Positions 30,122-32,860 of a stretch of 32,860 nucleotides of DNA are shown here, in pieces. The notes beneath the pieces were generated by a model that worked only from the letters and a program-made list of their open reading frames with translations, made no database searches and was not told the origin of the DNA. The translations under genes and the position numbers were made by a program. How positions within the stretch are numbered: the first letter of the stretch is position 1; every line of letters begins with the position of its first letter. Source of the stretch: Theristus sp. LFF4_11 (taxonomy: Eukaryota > Nematoda > Chromadorea > Monhysterida > Xyalidae); contig JASANC010002096.1 of NCBI GenBank assembly GCA_030248135.1, forward strand, positions 1 to 32,860. Reading direction: 5' to 3'.

Positions 30122-30129
30122 CCCCAGGC

Positions 30130-30299
30130 GGGGGCCATGGGGGGGTGCACTATTGTAGAAAATTTTCTGGGGGGGGTGCACACCCCCCACCCCACCCATG
30201 AGATTTTTTCGCTTTCATTTTGAAGGAAAAACGCTAACTTTTGCTGCAAAATCTTTGAAATTACAATGAAGATTGTCAAGTTATCATATATTTAGCTTA
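30130..30299. mobile_element. Inverted remnant of a Y-family module
   Basis: From about 30140 the sequence reads as the inverse of the Y module (C/G runs, then TTTTTCGCTTTCATTTTGAAGG, then CTTTGAAATTACAATGAAGA). It stops at the W3 tip. Confidence 0.6.
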
Positions 30300-30301
30300 T
30301 A

Positions 30302-30759
30302 CCGTATTACTTACAATAATGCCTTAGGGGGGATTAATACGTCAGCGACTTTTAGGGTGGGGGTTTTATTGGTGGGGGGATTATTGGTGGGGGGGTTTAT
30401 TGTGCAAAAATTTCTAGGGGTGGGGTTTTGTTGAAAAATGGCAAAAATACCTTGCATAGCAGGCAACAAAGTTACTGAAACTTCTACTTTTCACAGAGAT
30501 TTCCTTTTGTAACAGCCTTTTGTAGTGAAATTACCATTAACTCATCCATTTGGGGCCTTTGGTAGCACAATTTCACCAATGTCACTCACTGCATTCAGCC
30601 ACTGAATTCTGGGTATGTGTTTCAAACAGGTTTCCAATTAACCCCCATTGGAGATTATTTGTGGGGGGGGGATTATTTGGAAACTGGTCGGGGGGGTGGG
30701 GGTTTAGTGGTGGGGGGGGATTAATAATGGGGGGGGGGGATAATGGGGGGGTAATACGG
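30302..30759. mobile_element. MITE family W, copy W3
   Basis: The ends CCGTATTACTTACA and GGGTAATACGG with TA outside, plus the conserved middle (GGTAGCACAATTTCA, TGTGTTTCAAACAGGTTTCC), identify this as a diverged relative of W1 and W2. The G-rich arms carry more differences than between W1 and W2. Confidence 0.82.
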
Positions 30760-31503
30760 TATTATGGACTTTAAAGACAAAAAATCATGATTTTTGAGCA
30801 AAAATTCATGATTTTTGGGCAGTACCGTGGGCGGGGGGGTGGGGGGGTACACCCCCCCCGAGCACCCGAGACCGTCGGGTGGGGGGGGTGGGGGGCACCG
30901 TACTACCCCCCCCCCCCCCCCTAAAACCGTAACACCCCCCCCCATCGTACCCCTTCGAAAATTTGTTGACACCCCCCCCCCCCCCCATGAAATTTTGTCT
31001 GGCGGACACCCCCCCCCCCCAAAATTTTCTGCACACCCAAATTTTTTTTAGAAAATCATGATTTTTTGTCTATAAAGTCCATACTCATAAGCTGAATATA
31101 TGATAACTTGACCATCTTCATTGTAATTTCAAAAAGATTTGCAGCAAAATTTAGCGTTTTCCTTTCAAATTTGAGCGAAAAATTTCATGGGGGGGTGGGG
31201 GGGGGGTGGACCCCCCCTTTTTCAGAAAATAGGAAAGAATACCTAAATGTGAGTATCATATATTCAGCTTACCTGTGAGACGCAGACAAATACTTTGTTG
31301 CCGAAAATTTTGAATACAAAAATTTCATGGGAAATGAGGGGGTGTCAGCCAAATTTTCGAAATACGGTTTCAGAGGAAGTGGCACAGTACCCCACCCGAC
31401 GGTCTCGGAAGTGCCGCCCCCTACCCCCCCCCCCGCCCACGGTACCTGCCCAAAAATCATGAATTTTTGCTCAAAATCATGATTTTTGTCTTTAAAGTCC
31501 CGC
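30760..31503. mobile_element. Y-related palindromic insert between W3 and W4
   Basis: The outer arms are inverted: ACTTTAAAGACAAAAAATCATG near 30768 (first 20 bases meant) against CATGATTTTTGTCTTTAAAGT near 31478-31498. Inside them lie CAGTACCGTGGGC (30821) and GCCCACGGTACCTG (31436). The sequence between has the usual G/C runs and the AT-rich Y module (about 31050-31190). The bases flanking the inner tips are inverted copies of each other rather than a direct duplication, so this is part of a larger hairpin and not a simple insertion. Confidence 0.7.
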
Positions 31504-31885
31504 CAACCGTACCCCATTAAAAACCCCACCATTAATCCCCCCCCACCAATAAACCCCCACCCCCCGACCAGTTTTTTCAAATAATCCCCCCCCCCCACAA
31601 ATAATCCCCCGCTGGGGTTAATTGGAAACCTGTTTGAAACACATGCCCAGCGAATTCAGTGGCTGAATACGGTGGTGACATTAGGTGAAATTGTGCTACA
31701 AAAGGCCAAATGGATGAGTTAATGGTAATTTCATTACAAAGGCTGTTACAAAAGGAAATCTCTATTGAAAAAGCGAAAGTTTCTGCAGCTTTCTCGCCTG
31801 CCATTACAGGTATTTTTTTGCCATTTTTTTAAAACCCACCCCTAAAATTTTGTAATATTTTTTGCAAACTGTCCCGCAATAAAAC
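31504..31885. mobile_element. MITE family W, copy W4, inverted and degraded
   Basis: The sequence GGAAACCTGTTTGAAACACA, then GAATTCAGTGGCTGAAT and ATGGATGAGTTAATGGTAAT, is the inverse of the W3 middle. Both ends are eroded: only CCAACCGTACCCCATT remains on the left, and no GGTAATACGG is present on the right. Confidence 0.75.
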
Positions 31886-32471
31886 CCACCTTTACGAGGG
31901 CGGCCGAAATTGCCGCAACGACATTCTTCATTGGCAATTTCAAAGATTTGCGGCAAGCTAGCGTTTTCCTTCTAAAAATGCGAAAAATTTGAAATTTTGA
32001 AAAGAACACTGCAACGAAATTTTCGTAGAGAAATACCGTGAAGCTGGACGAAGTCCCGAATTTTTACTGCGGTAATCCCTCCCCCCCCCCCCCCATGATA
32101 ATTTTTCGCTTAAATACTTTGAAGGAAAAAAACACTTTAAATTTTACTGCCATCTTGTGAAGATGATGAAATTATCATCGTAGAAAATATGGACTTTAGA
32201 CAAAAAAATATGATTTTCGAAAAAAAATGTGTACAGAAAATTTTGAGAGAGAGATGCTCCGCCGAACAAAAATTTCATGAAATTGGCTGAAATTGTCGAC
32301 AAGCGGTCCCATTGGAAGTGCCCGATAGAGGGGGGGTGCACCCCGGTCTCACGATGCGGAAATTCTCGCCCACGGTAACGGTATTCAAAAACGCTACCCC
32401 CACTGAAAAATTCCGCCCCCACCCACGTGACGACACCCCCGAAAACGCTTCTGGGGTCTCGCCCACGGTAC
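31886..32471. mobile_element. Degraded Y-family fragments
   Basis: The region contains the Y module in both senses (TTTCAAAGATTTGCGGCAAG near 31938; TTTAGACAAAAAAATATGATT near 32196, first 20 bases meant), C runs near 32080 and two partial tips (GCCCACGGTAACGG near 32368; GCCCACGGTACT at 32461-32472). No complete element and no gene can be defined. Confidence 0.55.
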
Positions 32472-32860
32472 TAGGGTTGATACCTTTAAAAAATGAAAAT
32501 TTTGATAAAACAAAAAATTACAAAAAAAAAAAATTCGAAAAATTTTCTCTCTTCTGAAAATTTGAATTTTGGCAATTTTTCGAAAGTTCAACAAAAATTT
32601 TCCAACATTTTGGCGGTCGATTTTGGCTCAGCTGATTAGGCTTCGATAACATCTGCGATGAGACACGAGCGTCCCAGCACATTTCCGTGCGGAGCAAGCG
32701 TCGGTGTGCTCGCTGCTAGTTTTGCAAGCGCTACGTTGTCTGGTTGTGTCGTGTCGTCATCAGATCGAACATTATGTTTGTCTTCACTTTAACGAAGTTG
32801 GAAATGACGTTAAAAATACAAGAAGCGGGAAATTGTGCAATTCTTGGTGAGTAACAATAC
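32472..32860. mobile_element. hAT-like MITE family X, copy X3, cut by the window edge
   Basis: The sequence starts TAGGGTTGATACC and follows X1 with many differences and deletions, sharing for example GCAAGCGCTACGTTGTCTGG and ATGTTTGTCTTCACTTTA. The 8 bases before it, CACGGTAC (32464-32471), are the reverse complement of the X2 target duplication. The right end lies beyond the window. Confidence 0.8.

Overview
This is intron-rich animal nuclear DNA. Every gene found is split by short to medium GT-AG introns, there are no bacterial operons or rRNA, and the spaces between and within genes are packed with small non-autonomous DNA transposons. The gene set (a Patched-related sterol-sensing-domain protein, an ATAD2-type bromodomain ATPase and a centromeric histone H3) fits an invertebrate metazoan. 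A nematode or related ecdysozoan is my best guess, because Patched-related families are largest there, but the sequence does not prove it.

Layout. 1-2500: AT-rich repeats, including a 674-bp tandem duplication. 2605-3331: a complete hAT-like MITE (family X). 3500-7445 (+): a seven-exon CENP-A (centromeric H3) gene coding for 323 residues with an unusually long acidic tail; a second hAT-like MITE (family Z) lies in its intron 3 and a palindromic element (family P) in its intron 5. 7446-10726: 3' flank with a local duplication, a deleted mariner-type element carrying the C-terminus of a transposase, and a GGATCCGG-rich repeat. 10831-16149 (-): a nine-exon Patched-related (PTR) membrane protein, 861 residues, with MITEs in introns 2 and 3 and another MITE 18 bp upstream of its start. 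17370-17654 (+): a possible small gene or terminal exon. 17770-26558 (-): a 25-exon ATAD2/LEX-1/Yta7-type gene, about 1271 residues. 26697-32860: no gene, only serially nested hAT-like elements with very long G and C runs, large palindromes and several clean 8-bp target-site duplications (TSDs).

The exon models were built by hand by matching splice sites, reading-frame phase and protein family. All three genes close in frame from start to stop (972, 2586 and 3816 nt). CENP-A and the ATAD2-type protein belong to the same biology, since yeast Yta7 (an ATAD2 relative) helps load Cse4/CENP-A. The PTR gene lies between them, so the proximity may be chance. The two most notable things here are the divergent CENP-A and the nested transposon cluster, in which three insertions share one 8-bp site located in the tip of another element.
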